DNA of 21,214 nt from an uncultured Eubacteriales bacterium (GCA_902465495.1 CABQND010000038.1:1-21214); one strand, 5' to 3'; counted from the first letter of the stretch, positions 7,630-15,543 are shown. A program made the numbers and translations. The notes: generated by a model not told the origin, from the letters alone.

Positions 7630-7675
7630 AAACAGAGATGGCTGCGCAGGAAACCCTGCAATGCCATCTCTGTTT
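7630..7675. repeat. Nested palindrome, possible terminator of the opposing redox operon
   Basis: Outer 13-bp arms AAACAGAGATGGC (7630-7642) and GCCATCTCTGTTT (7663-7675) enclose a second hairpin, GCAGG/CCTGC (7646-7650 and 7655-7659), with an AAAC loop. Read on the minus strand it lies about 50 nt after the reductase stop and is followed by TTTTG. It could therefore terminate that operon, though the U-tract is short. A dispersed palindromic element is the alternative. Confidence 0.6.
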
Positions 7676-7724
7676 GATTTGAACAAAACTCCGCAAGCAG
7701 TAACCGCAGAACTCTTATAAAGGT

Positions 7725-8870
7725 TTATGCTTTCGGTACGATCAGTTCCATATCTGAATCGGGGTAAGAACAACAGGTATGGAAATAACCGAATTTATCA
7801 TCTGCCAATCGGCGCTTATCCGCGCCCGCGATGGAAAATTTGCCTGAAACGAGTTTGCTATGGCAGAAACCGCATCCGCCCGCGCGGCATTTGGAAGGAA
7901 CACGCAATCCTGCGCGCTCCAGCGCCGTAAGGACAGTTTCCCGTGCTTGCGCCTTGACCGTATACGTTTCAAACCCGATGTGCACTGTCAGCGTATATTC
8001 TGCATCCTTAACATCGCGCTCGCCCACACAGTTCGCCTCTTTCTTTACCCTCTTCAAAGGCAGGTTAAATTCCTTGATCTCTTTATCTACAAACGCATAC
8101 ATGGCGCCCGGCCCGCACATCATAACGGTAAAATCGCCGGAAATATACTTTTTAATCAGTTCCGCCGTAATAAAACCGTGTTCAAAGCCCTCTTTTTGCT
8201 CATCGCTCAAAACATATGCCACTTTGATTTTATCCGAAGCCAGGGCATCCAGTTCGTTACGGAAAATAATATCCTTTTCCGTCTTTACGCCGTAAAGAAT
8301 TGTCAATGAGAAATCTTCCGTACCGTCAGCGATCGCCTGTGCCATACTGTAAAAAGGCGTGATGCCGCTCCCGCCTGCAATTGCAAGGATCTGCCGACTG
8401 TCTTTCAAAGGCTCAAAGCAGAACTCGCCCGAAGGATCGCCGAGCGTGAACATATCCCCTACTTTCGCTTCATCAAACAAATACCCGCTGAAAAAGCCGC
8501 ATTTCTTTACCGTAATACTTACTCTTTTCGCTAACCCTGCTTTGGGAGCGGATGAAATCGCATACGGGCGAGCCACCAAACTTTCTCCCGCTTTACATCC
8601 GAGTGTAAGGTATTGTCCTGCACGGAAATACAGCGGGCGTTCTGTTTCAAAATGATAGGTTTTCGTATCCGGTGTGTTCAGATCGATTTTTACAAGCTTT
8701 GCGCTCTGATATCCGGGGTGCAGTATTTTAGCGGTTTCATTCACCCGATACGTTTTAGGCAAAGCTGCAGCCGAGCCTTCCGCAAGTTTTTCGCGACGTT
8801 TCGGAACGAGTTTTTTGAAACGCAGAAGATCCATGAATCCGAAAATCTGTTTTTTAAATACGAATGCCAT
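7725..8870 (-). CDS. NAD(P)H-dependent flavin reductase with C-terminal 2Fe-2S ferredoxin domain
   Basis: A soluble electron-transfer protein that would pass electrons from NAD(P)H through flavin to a plant-type 2Fe-2S cluster. The 381-aa chain contains an N-terminal extension (1-50), a ferredoxin-reductase flavin domain with RPYAISSAP (101-109), a nucleotide domain with GGSGITPF (166-173) and CGPGAMY (252-258), and a ferredoxin domain from about 293. Cluster ligands are Cys328, Cys333, Cys336 and probably Cys366 of HTCC. This matches reductases such as Hcr, and those of oxygenases. The ATG at 8870 is 4 nt after the upstream FAD-enzyme stop, with the GGAGGG ribosome site overlapping that gene's end, so the two are coupled. 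The likely partner is that neighbour, or an iron-sulfur acceptor elsewhere. The architecture is secure; the partner is inferred. Confidence 0.9.
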   Translation of the reverse strand: MAFVFKKQIFGFMDLLRFKKLVPKRREKLAEGSAAALPKTYRVNETAKILHPGYQSAKLVKIDLNTPDTKTYHFETERPLYFRAGQYLTLGCKAGESLVARPYAISSAPKAGLAKRVSITVKKCGFFSGYLFDEAKVGDMFTLGDPSGEFCFEPLKDSRQILAIAGGSGITPFYSMAQAIADGTEDFSLTILYGVKTEKDIIFRNELDALASDKIKVAYVLSDEQKEGFEHGFITAELIKKYISGDFTVMMCGPGAMYAFVDKEIKEFNLPLKRVKKEANCVGERDVKDAEYTLTVHIGFETYTVKAQARETVLTALERAGLRVPSKCRAGGCGFCHSKLVSGKFSIAGADKRRLADDKFGYFHTCCSYPDSDMELIVPKA

Positions 8871-8874
8871 AGTT

Positions 8875-10401
8875 TCAGCCCTCCCTCTTGATATCGCCGA
8901 CTGTCTGCCGACCTACTATTTCGCCGGAGAAATATGCGCTCGAATAGCCCGAAAGCCGCATGGAATATCCGCCTGCAAACCGCAAACCGCGGACTTTGTG
9001 ATCTTCCGCCATCATCAGAAGACGAGGCATCAAACCGTCCCAATACTGCGATTCATACCCATAAATTACGCCTTCCGGATGTCCGCAATAACGCGCATAC
9101 GTCATCGGCGTCGCGATCGAAATCTCTTCGATACTATCGCGTATCTTCGCACCGGTATCTTGTTCAAAACGATCGATCATTTTGTTCGCTACATAATTTT
9201 TCGTCTTGTAGTAATCTTCCGCCTTGACATTGCCCCAATCATCCGACATATACAATGTTGTAAAATACATCATGCAGGTGCCTTTCGGCGAGCAATCCGG
9301 ATATGCGCGATTCAAACATACCGTCGCCTGTACATTGTTATCCTTGATGGTACGCATATTCTCGTACTGAGCAACCGTATCCATCGTATCGTATAAGAAA
9401 TAATTGTGATTTTCAACACCCAGCTCATCCGCACTCTTATTGAGTCCCAAGAACATCGTAAAGCCTCTGCCCGCAAATTTACGAGCATTCGTAGCGCGCA
9501 CTTCCGCTTCGGGTACCTTGTCCATCATTCTTCCGAACACCACATGCGGCGCACAGTTCGCAACAACGTGCCGCGTTTGAATTTGCGTACCGTCATCGAG
9601 AATCACCCCGGAAACGCCGCCGTCCTTTTCATCTGTCAGAATCTTCACTGCCTCCGTGTTGAACAGAACATCTCCGCCCAATTCACGAATACGCTCCACG
9701 AACGCCAGCGAAATTTCATGCGAACGCATTTTCGGCATACTCGCACCGCGCTTCATATAACGATTGACCATCGATGCATAGTGTACAAAGCTCAGATCAT
9801 CGCAATGCGCGCCCAAATAGCACCAGTAGGCATTGAGGATATCCTGTGCCTTTTTGGGCATTTTCAAAGCTTTCAGAACTTCATTGACAGAATACGAACC
9901 GCTGCGCACAAAATTACCGTACTGTCCGACCATGATCTTGGAATCCGTCTTTCCGTTTACCGATGAACTGTACGCCTGCGCCAGCCGTACCTCTTCTGCA
10001 AGATCGAAGAATTTCGTCACCGATGCACGGCTTCCCGGAACGTACTCTTCCACTTTGTCGATGAACGCTTTTACCCCGAACGGCAATGTCGCATCCAATT
10101 TTTCCGCACGCGAAATCACACGATACGCCTCGGGTATCTGCATCCATTCGATTTTATCCGTTACACCTAACTGATCAAACAATTCACGCACATCACCTGC
10201 ATTATCCGCCGTTCCGAAGTCGTTGAGTTCATGCAAAGAAGCCTCAAACTCAAACCTTCCGCGACGGAAACTGGTCGCAAATCCGCCGGGAATATTGTGC
10301 TTTTCCACCAACAGCACGCGCGCACCGCCCTGCAACAGCCGCACCGCCGCCGTCAGCCCGCCGTTTCCCGCGCCGATCACGACCGCATCGTATTTTTTCA
10401 T
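8875..10401 (-). CDS. Phytoene desaturase-like FAD oxidoreductase
   Basis: An FAD flavoprotein of the phytoene desaturase/carotenoid isomerase/retinol saturase superfamily. The 508-aa protein begins with a dinucleotide-binding fold: VVIGAGNGG (7-15), Glu33 at the end of the second strand, and GGFATSF (39-45). It ends with the second FAD-binding segment GLRFAGGYSMRLSGYSSAYFSGE (472-494). The length is typical of the family. Members act on hydrophobic polyenes or lipids, either desaturating, isomerising or saturating double bonds. No carotenoid biosynthesis genes are present here, so the substrate is unknown. A coupled reductase downstream suggests a reductive role. The ATG at 10401 has a strong AAAGGAGG ribosome site. 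It follows tetR by 85 nt. Confidence 0.88.
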   Translation of the reverse strand: MKKYDAVVIGAGNGGLTAAVRLLQGGARVLLVEKHNIPGGFATSFRRGRFEFEASLHELNDFGTADNAGDVRELFDQLGVTDKIEWMQIPEAYRVISRAEKLDATLPFGVKAFIDKVEEYVPGSRASVTKFFDLAEEVRLAQAYSSSVNGKTDSKIMVGQYGNFVRSGSYSVNEVLKALKMPKKAQDILNAYWCYLGAHCDDLSFVHYASMVNRYMKRGASMPKMRSHEISLAFVERIRELGGDVLFNTEAVKILTDEKDGGVSGVILDDGTQIQTRHVVANCAPHVVFGRMMDKVPEAEVRATNARKFAGRGFTMFLGLNKSADELGVENHNYFLYDTMDTVAQYENMRTIKDNNVQATVCLNRAYPDCSPKGTCMMYFTTLYMSDDWGNVKAEDYYKTKNYVANKMIDRFEQDTGAKIRDSIEEISIATPMTYARYCGHPEGVIYGYESQYWDGLMPRLLMMAEDHKVRGLRFAGGYSMRLSGYSSAYFSGEIVGRQTVGDIKREG

Positions 10402-10421
10402 GTTTGCCTCCTTTATTGTTC

Positions 10422-10438
10422 TGCGGCTACCCGCCGCA
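10422..10438 (-). other. Hairpin between the tetR gene and the FAD-enzyme gene
   Basis: TGCGGC/GCCGCA closes a 5-nt loop about 20 nt before the FAD enzyme's start codon. No U-tract follows it. It may protect or separate the downstream message, or be incidental. Confidence 0.4.
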
Positions 10439-10486
10439 CATTATTTCTTTCTAAATTTTTGCCGCAATATACCAATCGGCCGTTCG

Positions 10487-11044
10487 CTATGCCTTTCTAT
10501 TGCGCAAATTCATCATCAGCCCGCTGTAAACATCATGCAGTATCCTGCGGATCTGCTCTTCCGAAAACTGCGCGGTGCCTGTAGCAATCATCGTCGCAAT
10601 TCCGTGCGACAGCATCCACATCTCTTCATACACCCTCTGCGCATCTTCACCCGATATATGTTCTGTTTTTTCGATCACATCCAATACATACGGCATCTCT
10701 TTGTGCGCATTCAGTATATCTTCCCAATTTTCACTCATAAACAATAGTTTAAAAAACTCTCGTTCTTCGATCGCAAACCGTATATAATTTAACCCTACCG
10801 CCAGATATGGAGACGCACTCTCCTGCGGCATCCGCAAATACTCACCGAAGCGCGCAAGAGCTTCGTCGCGGACCATCTGCCGCACTTCTTCCATGTTTTC
10901 ACATACCCAGAAAATCGGCTGCGTCGAACAATGCAGCCGCCCTGCCAGTGCTTTCGCCGTCAGCTTGCCCGCACCGCGCGATCGTACAACCTCTGCCGCA
11001 CATCTTTGAATATCATCTCTTGTCACTTTTGCTTTCGGAGGCAT
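10487..11044 (-). CDS. TetR/AcrR family transcriptional regulator
   Basis: A 185-aa regulator with an N-terminal TetR helix-turn-helix: helix 1 at about 8-22, and the recognition unit LTAKALAGRLHCSTQPIFWV at 28-47. The rest is a helical ligand-binding domain; W143...HG (147-148) fits the WHG-type TetR C-terminal family. These proteins are usually repressors released by a small, often hydrophobic ligand. The gene is first in an operon with the FAD enzyme and its reductase. A perfect inverted repeat lies between its promoter and start codon (11069-11086), so autoregulation of the whole operon is likely. The ATG at 11044 is preceded by AAAGGGA. The ligand is unknown; a substrate of the FAD enzyme is the natural guess. 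Confidence 0.9.
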   Translation of the reverse strand: MPPKAKVTRDDIQRCAAEVVRSRGAGKLTAKALAGRLHCSTQPIFWVCENMEEVRQMVRDEALARFGEYLRMPQESASPYLAVGLNYIRFAIEEREFFKLLFMSENWEDILNAHKEMPYVLDVIEKTEHISGEDAQRVYEEMWMLSHGIATMIATGTAQFSEEQIRRILHDVYSGLMMNLRNRKA

Positions 11045-11068
11045 GTTGGCACTTCCCTTTCATAAGTT

Positions 11069-11086
11069 ATATAACGTGCGTTATAT
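11069..11086. promoter_or_regulatory. Probable TetR-type operator
   Basis: ATATAACG-TG-CGTTATAT is a perfect inverted repeat of two 8-bp arms with a 2-bp centre. It starts 7 bp downstream of the tetR -10 box, covering the transcription start region, which is the usual site for a TetR repressor's own operator. Confidence 0.75.
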
Positions 11087-11093
11087 TACGTAT

Positions 11094-11122
11094 ATTATAT
11101 TATAAAAACCCAAATTTGTCAA
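11094..11122 (-). promoter_or_regulatory. Full-consensus sigma-A promoter of the tetR redox operon
   Basis: On the minus strand, TTGACA (11117-11122), 17 bp, TATAAT (11094-11099): both boxes match consensus exactly. Such a strong promoter usually needs a repressor, which fits the adjacent operator and regulator gene. Confidence 0.9.
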
Positions 11123-11152
11123 TAGGCAAACTCAAAAAGCTTTTCAAAATCA

Positions 11153-11181
11153 TTGTAAAAACAAGTAAGATTATGTATAAT
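11153..11181 (+). promoter_or_regulatory. Promoter of the SDR-EFR1 operon
   Basis: TTGTAA (11153-11158), 17-bp spacer, TATAAT (11176-11181). The -10 is embedded in a perfect 12-bp palindrome, GTATAATTATAC (11175-11186). The start site would be near 11188, giving a 35-nt leader. Confidence 0.82.
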
Positions 11182-11222
11182 TATACTGAAATGACCGATT
11201 CGCATACGAGCAAAGGGATACT

Positions 11223-12233
11223 ATGAAAAAAGACTGCACCTATATCGTGACGGGCTGTACAGGTTTTGTGGGAAACGTCCTTGCAAAAAAGTTACTTGAC
11301 GAAGGCTGTAACGTCATAGGATTGGCACGCAATCCGAAAAAAGCAGAACAGGTTTTCGGAGAACGCAAACCGTATCTCATATACGGCGACATAACAAAAA
11401 AAGAAGATGTTGAAGCACTTTTTAAGGAAAATGGTCCGTTTATTGTCATTCATACCGTCGCAAAAGTTTCCATCGGCGAAAGTTCGCAGAAAGAATTATA
11501 CGATGTGACCGTCACCGGGACAAAAAATGTCGTTGAAGCTTGTTGCAGGCATCACGCAAAAAAACTCCTGCACATCTCCTCAACAGAAGCCCTGCCGCGC
11601 GGGATTGCTCTCAAAGAAGATTTGAGCAATTATCATCCGGACCCGAAGCGCTCCCGCAAGGGGTATCCGCGCGTCAAAGCAGAAGCGGATGCGGAAGTAC
11701 TTCGGGCGGTACGGGAATACGGGCTGGATGCGTCTATCCTGTTGTTTGCCAGCGTGATCGGCCCCGGCGATTATGGCAACGGCCACATGGCACAGATGTT
11801 TATCGATTATCTCGAAGGGCGGCTCCCCGCTTCCGTTCGAGCGGGATACAATGATTTTGATATTCGCGACGTTGCGGACGTACTCCCCGCGATCGTGGAA
11901 CACGCAAAAAAAGGCGAAAGCTACATATTCGCGAACAAGCCTGACCGCATCGATGAAATTCTCAGCTACGCAGCCGAATATACAGGCAAAAAACGCCTGC
12001 CCGCATTGCCTATGTGGACCGCTTACCTTGGGTTGCCGTTTTTATTCCTCTATGCAAAATTGCGAAAAAAACGCCCGCTGTATACTCGTGCAGCGCTCGC
12101 TGCCCTGCGGGAAAACACCAATTTTCCCCTTCGCAAGACAAAAGAAACATTTGGATACTCTCCCCGTCCCCTGCGGCAGACTGTCGCTGACGAGATCGAC
12201 TTCCTCATTCAAACGGGAAAGGCAAAGCCATGA
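11223..12233 (+). CDS. NAD(P)-dependent epimerase/dehydratase-type SDR
   Basis: An extended short-chain dehydrogenase/reductase. The 336-aa protein has the nucleotide-binding motif TGCTGFVG (10-17), a probable catalytic serine in HISST (117-121), and the active-site pair Tyr148-x3-Lys152 (YPRVK). The NDFDIRDVADVLPAI block (210-224) is typical of the dihydroflavonol reductase/HpnA-like branch, which reduces carbonyls on hydrophobic or sugar substrates. A hydrophobic and basic patch at about 264-284 (AYLGLPFLFLYAKLRKKR) could touch the membrane. The ATG at 11223 follows AAAGGGA. Its stop overlaps the EFR1 gene start by 4 bp (ATGA), so the two are coupled. The exact substrate cannot be read from the sequence. 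Confidence 0.88.
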   Translation: MKKDCTYIVTGCTGFVGNVLAKKLLDEGCNVIGLARNPKKAEQVFGERKPYLIYGDITKKEDVEALFKENGPFIVIHTVAKVSIGESSQKELYDVTVTGTKNVVEACCRHHAKKLLHISSTEALPRGIALKEDLSNYHPDPKRSRKGYPRVKAEADAEVLRAVREYGLDASILLFASVIGPGDYGNGHMAQMFIDYLEGRLPASVRAGYNDFDIRDVADVLPAIVEHAKKGESYIFANKPDRIDEILSYAAEYTGKKRLPALPMWTAYLGLPFLFLYAKLRKKRPLYTRAALAALRENTNFPLRKTKETFGYSPRPLRQTVADEIDFLIQTGKAKP

Positions 12234-13153
12234 AAATTCTGTTGATTTATTATACAGGCACTTATAATACGCGCTATCTGACCGATCGTGCCGAAGAAGA
12301 GCTCACTGCCCGCGGACATACCGTAACGCGCGTAGAGATCCGCCGCGGCACGCCCGTCGCCGATATGCAAGGATTTGACCTTATCGGGTTCGGCTATCCC
12401 ATCTATGGTTTCAATTCACCTCTCCCCTTCAATCGGTACGTAAAAAAACTGAAAATAACAAAAGGACAGAAATTTTTTATATATAAAAACAGCGGCGAAA
12501 CATTTGCCATCAACAACGCTTCCAGCCGCATTCTTCTGCGACGAATGAAGAAAAAAGGCGCAGTTTTCGCTGGCGAATACCATTTCATAATGCCCTACAA
12601 TATTCACTTCGCCTATGACAGAACGTTCGTGCGCGAGATTTTAGATAAAGACAAAAAGCTGATGCGCATCATGATTTATCGGCTGGAAACAGGTTCTGCC
12701 CCAAAAATTCAAAGCAATTTTTGGTACAATGTTGCTTCCGCAGCCGTATCGGTACAGAAAATCGGCGGAACGATCAATTCCTTTTTTTATCGGACCGACA
12801 TGCAAAAGTGCGTGCAATGTATGCGGTGTGTGCGCGAATGTCCCGAAAACAATATCCGTTTCGAAAAAGGAAAGATCCGATTCGGGCATCGCTGCGATAT
12901 GTGTATGCGCTGTTCCTTTTTTTGCCCCACTGATGCTATAAAAATCGGATTTTTGCAGGGTTGGAAAGTCAACGGAGATTATCATCTCGATGAAATAGCC
13001 AAAGATCCTTTACCCCAAAAACCATACATCGATCAAAACAGCCGTGGCTTTTTTAAATGCTTTGTCCGCAGTTTTTCAATCATCGACAAAGAATATGCGG
13101 CTCTTTTCCCAGAGGCAAAAAAAGAATTTCCTTTCGACGCTCCAACGCAATAA
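12230..13153 (+). CDS. EFR1-type flavodoxin plus 2[4Fe-4S] ferredoxin protein
   Basis: A cytoplasmic electron carrier that joins two redox modules in one 307-aa chain. The first 170 residues form a flavodoxin-like FMN domain opening with MKILLIYYTGTYNT, where the phosphate-binding loop is expected. The ferredoxin part has two classic clusters: Cys194, 197, 200 and 204, then Cys222, 225, 228 and 232 (CxxCxxCxxxCP twice). This layout matches the EFR1 family of anaerobes, whose partners are mostly unknown. The start overlaps the SDR stop by 4 bp, so the SDR and EFR1 proteins are made together. EFR1 may deliver low-potential electrons to this locus. A convergent terminator follows. Confidence 0.9.
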   Translation: MKILLIYYTGTYNTRYLTDRAEEELTARGHTVTRVEIRRGTPVADMQGFDLIGFGYPIYGFNSPLPFNRYVKKLKITKGQKFFIYKNSGETFAINNASSRILLRRMKKKGAVFAGEYHFIMPYNIHFAYDRTFVREILDKDKKLMRIMIYRLETGSAPKIQSNFWYNVASAAVSVQKIGGTINSFFYRTDMQKCVQCMRCVRECPENNIRFEKGKIRFGHRCDMCMRCSFFCPTDAIKIGFLQGWKVNGDYHLDEIAKDPLPQKPYIDQNSRGFFKCFVRSFSIIDKEYAALFPEAKKEFPFDAPTQ

Positions 13154-13184
13154 CGCAAACATTTATTGATCAGTATTTTGCAAA

Positions 13185-13218
13185 AAAAAGACGGCTTCGA
13201 TAGGAAAACCGTCTTTTT
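13185..13218. terminator. Bidirectional terminator between EFR1 and the glycan operon
   Basis: AAAAAGACGG (13185-13194) pairs with CCGTCTTTTT (13209-13218) around a 14-nt loop. A-runs precede it and T-runs follow, so it can end both convergent transcripts. Confidence 0.85.
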
Positions 13219-13282
13219 ATAATTTTTTTTAATAAATTCATTGCACAAACCAAAGCCAAATGTCATGCAAGCTCAAATTAAT

Positions 13283-13906
13283 TTAATTTTCAAGACTGCG
13301 CATGATTGCGCGCGCAATGAGCATTGCACCGATATTACCTGGATGAACCCTGTCCCACGATATACTCAGCCCCGAACTTGACTTCATATATTCGTCGAAT
13401 ACAGGCTGCAATTCAAGCACGCGCACCCCGCACGCGCGCGCTGTACGGCGTACGATCTCCGCATACCGCAAAGTCATCTGCAACATTTCATCACTTTGAT
13501 TGCGCTCAATAAAATAAGGCGGCATCAACGTGAAATCTTTGCACAATTTTCCGCGTTCACAGATCGATTTAATATTTCTCTCGAATTCCTCTTCATAAAC
13601 CAAGGGTTTTTCGGGATCCAATTTATCGAAATGCCGCCATACATCGTTGATACCGATCATACAGAACAAAACATCCGGCGCAAATGCAGAAACATCGCGA
13701 TCCCAACGCGCAAGCAAGTCGCGTGAGTTGTCCCCGCTGATTCCTGAATTGATCACCCGAAAACGCTTTTGGGGATAAAATGCCGCCAGTGCATCCCGAA
13801 TCAGACGAACATAACCGTTTCCGATCTTGTCCCAACTTGAATTTTTGTCCGCATCTGTTACGGAATCCCCCGCAAAAACAATTGTCGCCGCATCCTGCAA
13901 TCTCAT
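13283..13906 (-). CDS. SGNH/GDSL-family hydrolase
   Basis: A 207-aa esterase-type enzyme with all four SGNH blocks: GDS with Ser15, a glycine in NSGISGD (53-59), GIND with Asn87, and DRVH with Asp185 and His188. No signal peptide is present, so it acts in the cytoplasm. Many such proteins remove acyl groups from sugars, which would suit the last gene of a glycan-degradation operon, for example deacetylating imported oligosaccharides. The ATG at 13906 overlaps the CBM9-like gene's stop (ATGA) and has a strong GGAGG ribosome site. The substrate is inferred from context only. Confidence 0.9.
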   Translation of the reverse strand: MRLQDAATIVFAGDSVTDADKNSSWDKIGNGYVRLIRDALAAFYPQKRFRVINSGISGDNSRDLLARWDRDVSAFAPDVLFCMIGINDVWRHFDKLDPEKPLVYEEEFERNIKSICERGKLCKDFTLMPPYFIERNQSDEMLQMTLRYAEIVRRTARACGVRVLELQPVFDEYMKSSSGLSISWDRVHPGNIGAMLIARAIMRSLEN

Positions 13907-14442
13907 TTTTCTGCCTCCATTCCGATAAAATACGCAGGTCTGTGAAAGCTCTCACAAAAAGTCGGGCTGAGCGCATACAAAAGCTGACTCCTATCTGCCT
14001 TTTTATCTAACCAATACGCATTAAATTTCATCTTTTTTATATCTGAGCTGCCGAGCGTCGTAAACGAAACAAAAATACGTACACAATACCCTGCAGATGT
14101 CCACTCTACATGTGCTTCAAATGCCGGAGTGATTTTACAAATCTGCGGCGTTTTTCCGTCTTCGTTCGTAACATCGGCAAAAAAGCGGATTCCATACGGA
14201 GATACTTCCATCTCTTTATAAGACGTAAGTTTGCCGTCCGCGGAAAGGAACACTACTACCGCATCCGCCTGCCAGATATCTTCATTGTCCTTTTCAAACG
14301 GACTGATAATATCCTTGTCATTAACCGTAAAGTAAAAGGTCAAACCTTCTTTCCCCACTTCAAAACGAAAAGAACACGAGCGGCTTTCCGCACCATACAC
14401 ATTCTCGCGAAGATAATAGATTTGATTCTCGCAAGCAAGCAT
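13903..14442 (-). CDS. CBM9/DOMON-like beta-sandwich protein
   Basis: A 179-aa beta-rich protein resembling family 9 carbohydrate-binding modules. The recognisable segment is DIWQADAVVVFLS followed by YKEMEVSPYG (about residues 58-85), the typical pattern 'W-x-D-x-V-E-x-F ... Y-x-E-x-x-x-x-P-x-G' of CBM9-like domains. There is no signal peptide, transmembrane segment or attached catalytic domain, so it appears to be a free cytoplasmic protein. It begins 3 nt after the kinase stop and overlaps the SGNH gene by 4 bp. It may bind a sugar or an intermediate of the pathway, or be an enzyme of unknown activity. The family call is moderate. Confidence 0.7.
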   Translation of the reverse strand: MLACENQIYYLRENVYGAESRSCSFRFEVGKEGLTFYFTVNDKDIISPFEKDNEDIWQADAVVVFLSADGKLTSYKEMEVSPYGIRFFADVTNEDGKTPQICKITPAFEAHVEWTSAGYCVRIFVSFTTLGSSDIKKMKFNAYWLDKKADRSQLLYALSPTFCESFHRPAYFIGMEAEK

Positions 14443-14445
14443 AAA

Positions 14446-15543
14446 TCAATACCTCTTTACAGCCTCCGACATGCGATCCATGACCGAAAGCATATCGTCC
14501 ACCAACTTGAACTGCGTGTGCGCGCGATCTAAATTCTGTTTCGGACGATGAGTGCGGAAATATACGTCTCCTTCCAGATAATCCGTCAAGAAACGCATGC
14601 CGCATTCATACGTCATCAATACCGCACCGACCGGAAGCATTTTTCGCTCTTCCTCCGTAATCGACTCTCTGACCGCGGAAAGATAACCTTTCAGATAGCT
14701 TTCATACAGATCGAAACGGAAATTGACTTTGGTAATGTCGGGTTCGTCTTCCGCTGCGGGATTGCAGCCGAATCGGATGCTGTCTCCGAAATCATAGCAC
14801 AGGGAACCGGGCATGACGGTATCCAGATCGATAACCGCAAGCCCTTTGCCCGTCGCATCATCGAGCATGACGTTGTTGAGCTTTGTATCGTTATGCGTCA
14901 CGCGCAGCGGTATCTCGCCCGATTCGATCCGATCGACGATCTCTCCGCATAAATATTTATGATCAAGTACCCAGCCGATCTCTTTCTCAACTTCCGCCTT
15001 CCTGCCAAAAGCATCCGCCTCCACCGCTTTCATAAAATTATCAAAGCGTACTTTCGTGTTATGGAAATTCGGCAAAACCTCATACAGCTGTGAAGCATCA
15101 AATTCTGCCAAAAGATTGGCAAAGTTTCCGAATGCGACCGCACTTTCGTAAAAATCGCGCGGATCGCGAACAATTTGATACGTTGTCGCATTTTCGATGA
15201 ATACGTATACGCGAAAATAGTTCACGCCGTCAAAATAATAGCTCTTGCCATCCTTCGTCGGCACGACATTTAAACATTCACGCATGGGATCCCCGCCCCG
15301 TTTTTCCACACTTTTGCGGCAAAACGATGTCACAAGCTCGATGTTACGCATAAGCTTGTCCACCTCGGTAAACAGACGGTTGTTGATGCGCTGCAATATG
15401 TAACGAACCTCTTTTCCCGCGTCATTTACAGTCAGTTTGAAGGTATCGTTGATATGTCCCTCCCCGTACCGCACGCACTCGACAAAGTCGCCGTTGATCG
15501 AAAAATGCTCATAAATCCCCTGAAAATCAAATTCCTGTTCCAT
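14446..15543 (-). CDS. nahK: N-acetylhexosamine 1-kinase (NahK-like)
   Basis: Phosphorylates GlcNAc or GalNAc at C1 using ATP, the step that follows phosphorolysis or hydrolysis in Bifidobacterium host-glycan use. The 365-aa protein resembles B. longum NahK throughout: YGEGHIND (26-33), RYILQRINN (47-55), LMRNIELVTS (64-73), LRVTHNDTKLNN (213-224) with catalytic Asp219, VIDLDTVMPGS (237-247) with the metal-binding Asp, and CGMRFLTDYLEGD (314-326). The fold is aminoglycoside phosphotransferase-like. Length matches (about 359 aa). It overlaps the beta-galactosidase gene by 17 bp, with its AAAAGGG ribosome site inside that gene. No lacto-N-biose phosphorylase is present, so hydrolytic release of the amino sugar is more likely. 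The kinase family is secure; sugar preference is inferred. Confidence 0.92.
   Translation of the reverse strand: MEQEFDFQGIYEHFSINGDFVECVRYGEGHINDTFKLTVNDAGKEVRYILQRINNRLFTEVDKLMRNIELVTSFCRKSVEKRGGDPMRECLNVVPTKDGKSYYFDGVNYFRVYVFIENATTYQIVRDPRDFYESAVAFGNFANLLAEFDASQLYEVLPNFHNTKVRFDNFMKAVEADAFGRKAEVEKEIGWVLDHKYLCGEIVDRIESGEIPLRVTHNDTKLNNVMLDDATGKGLAVIDLDTVMPGSLCYDFGDSIRFGCNPAAEDEPDITKVNFRFDLYESYLKGYLSAVRESITEEERKMLPVGAVLMTYECGMRFLTDYLEGDVYFRTHRPKQNLDRAHTQFKLVDDMLSVMDRMSEAVKRY

Noticed and set aside
11135..11144. AAAAGCTTTT palindrome upstream of the SDR promoter
   Set aside because: Low-complexity A/T palindrome expected by chance; not positioned on either promoter's core.
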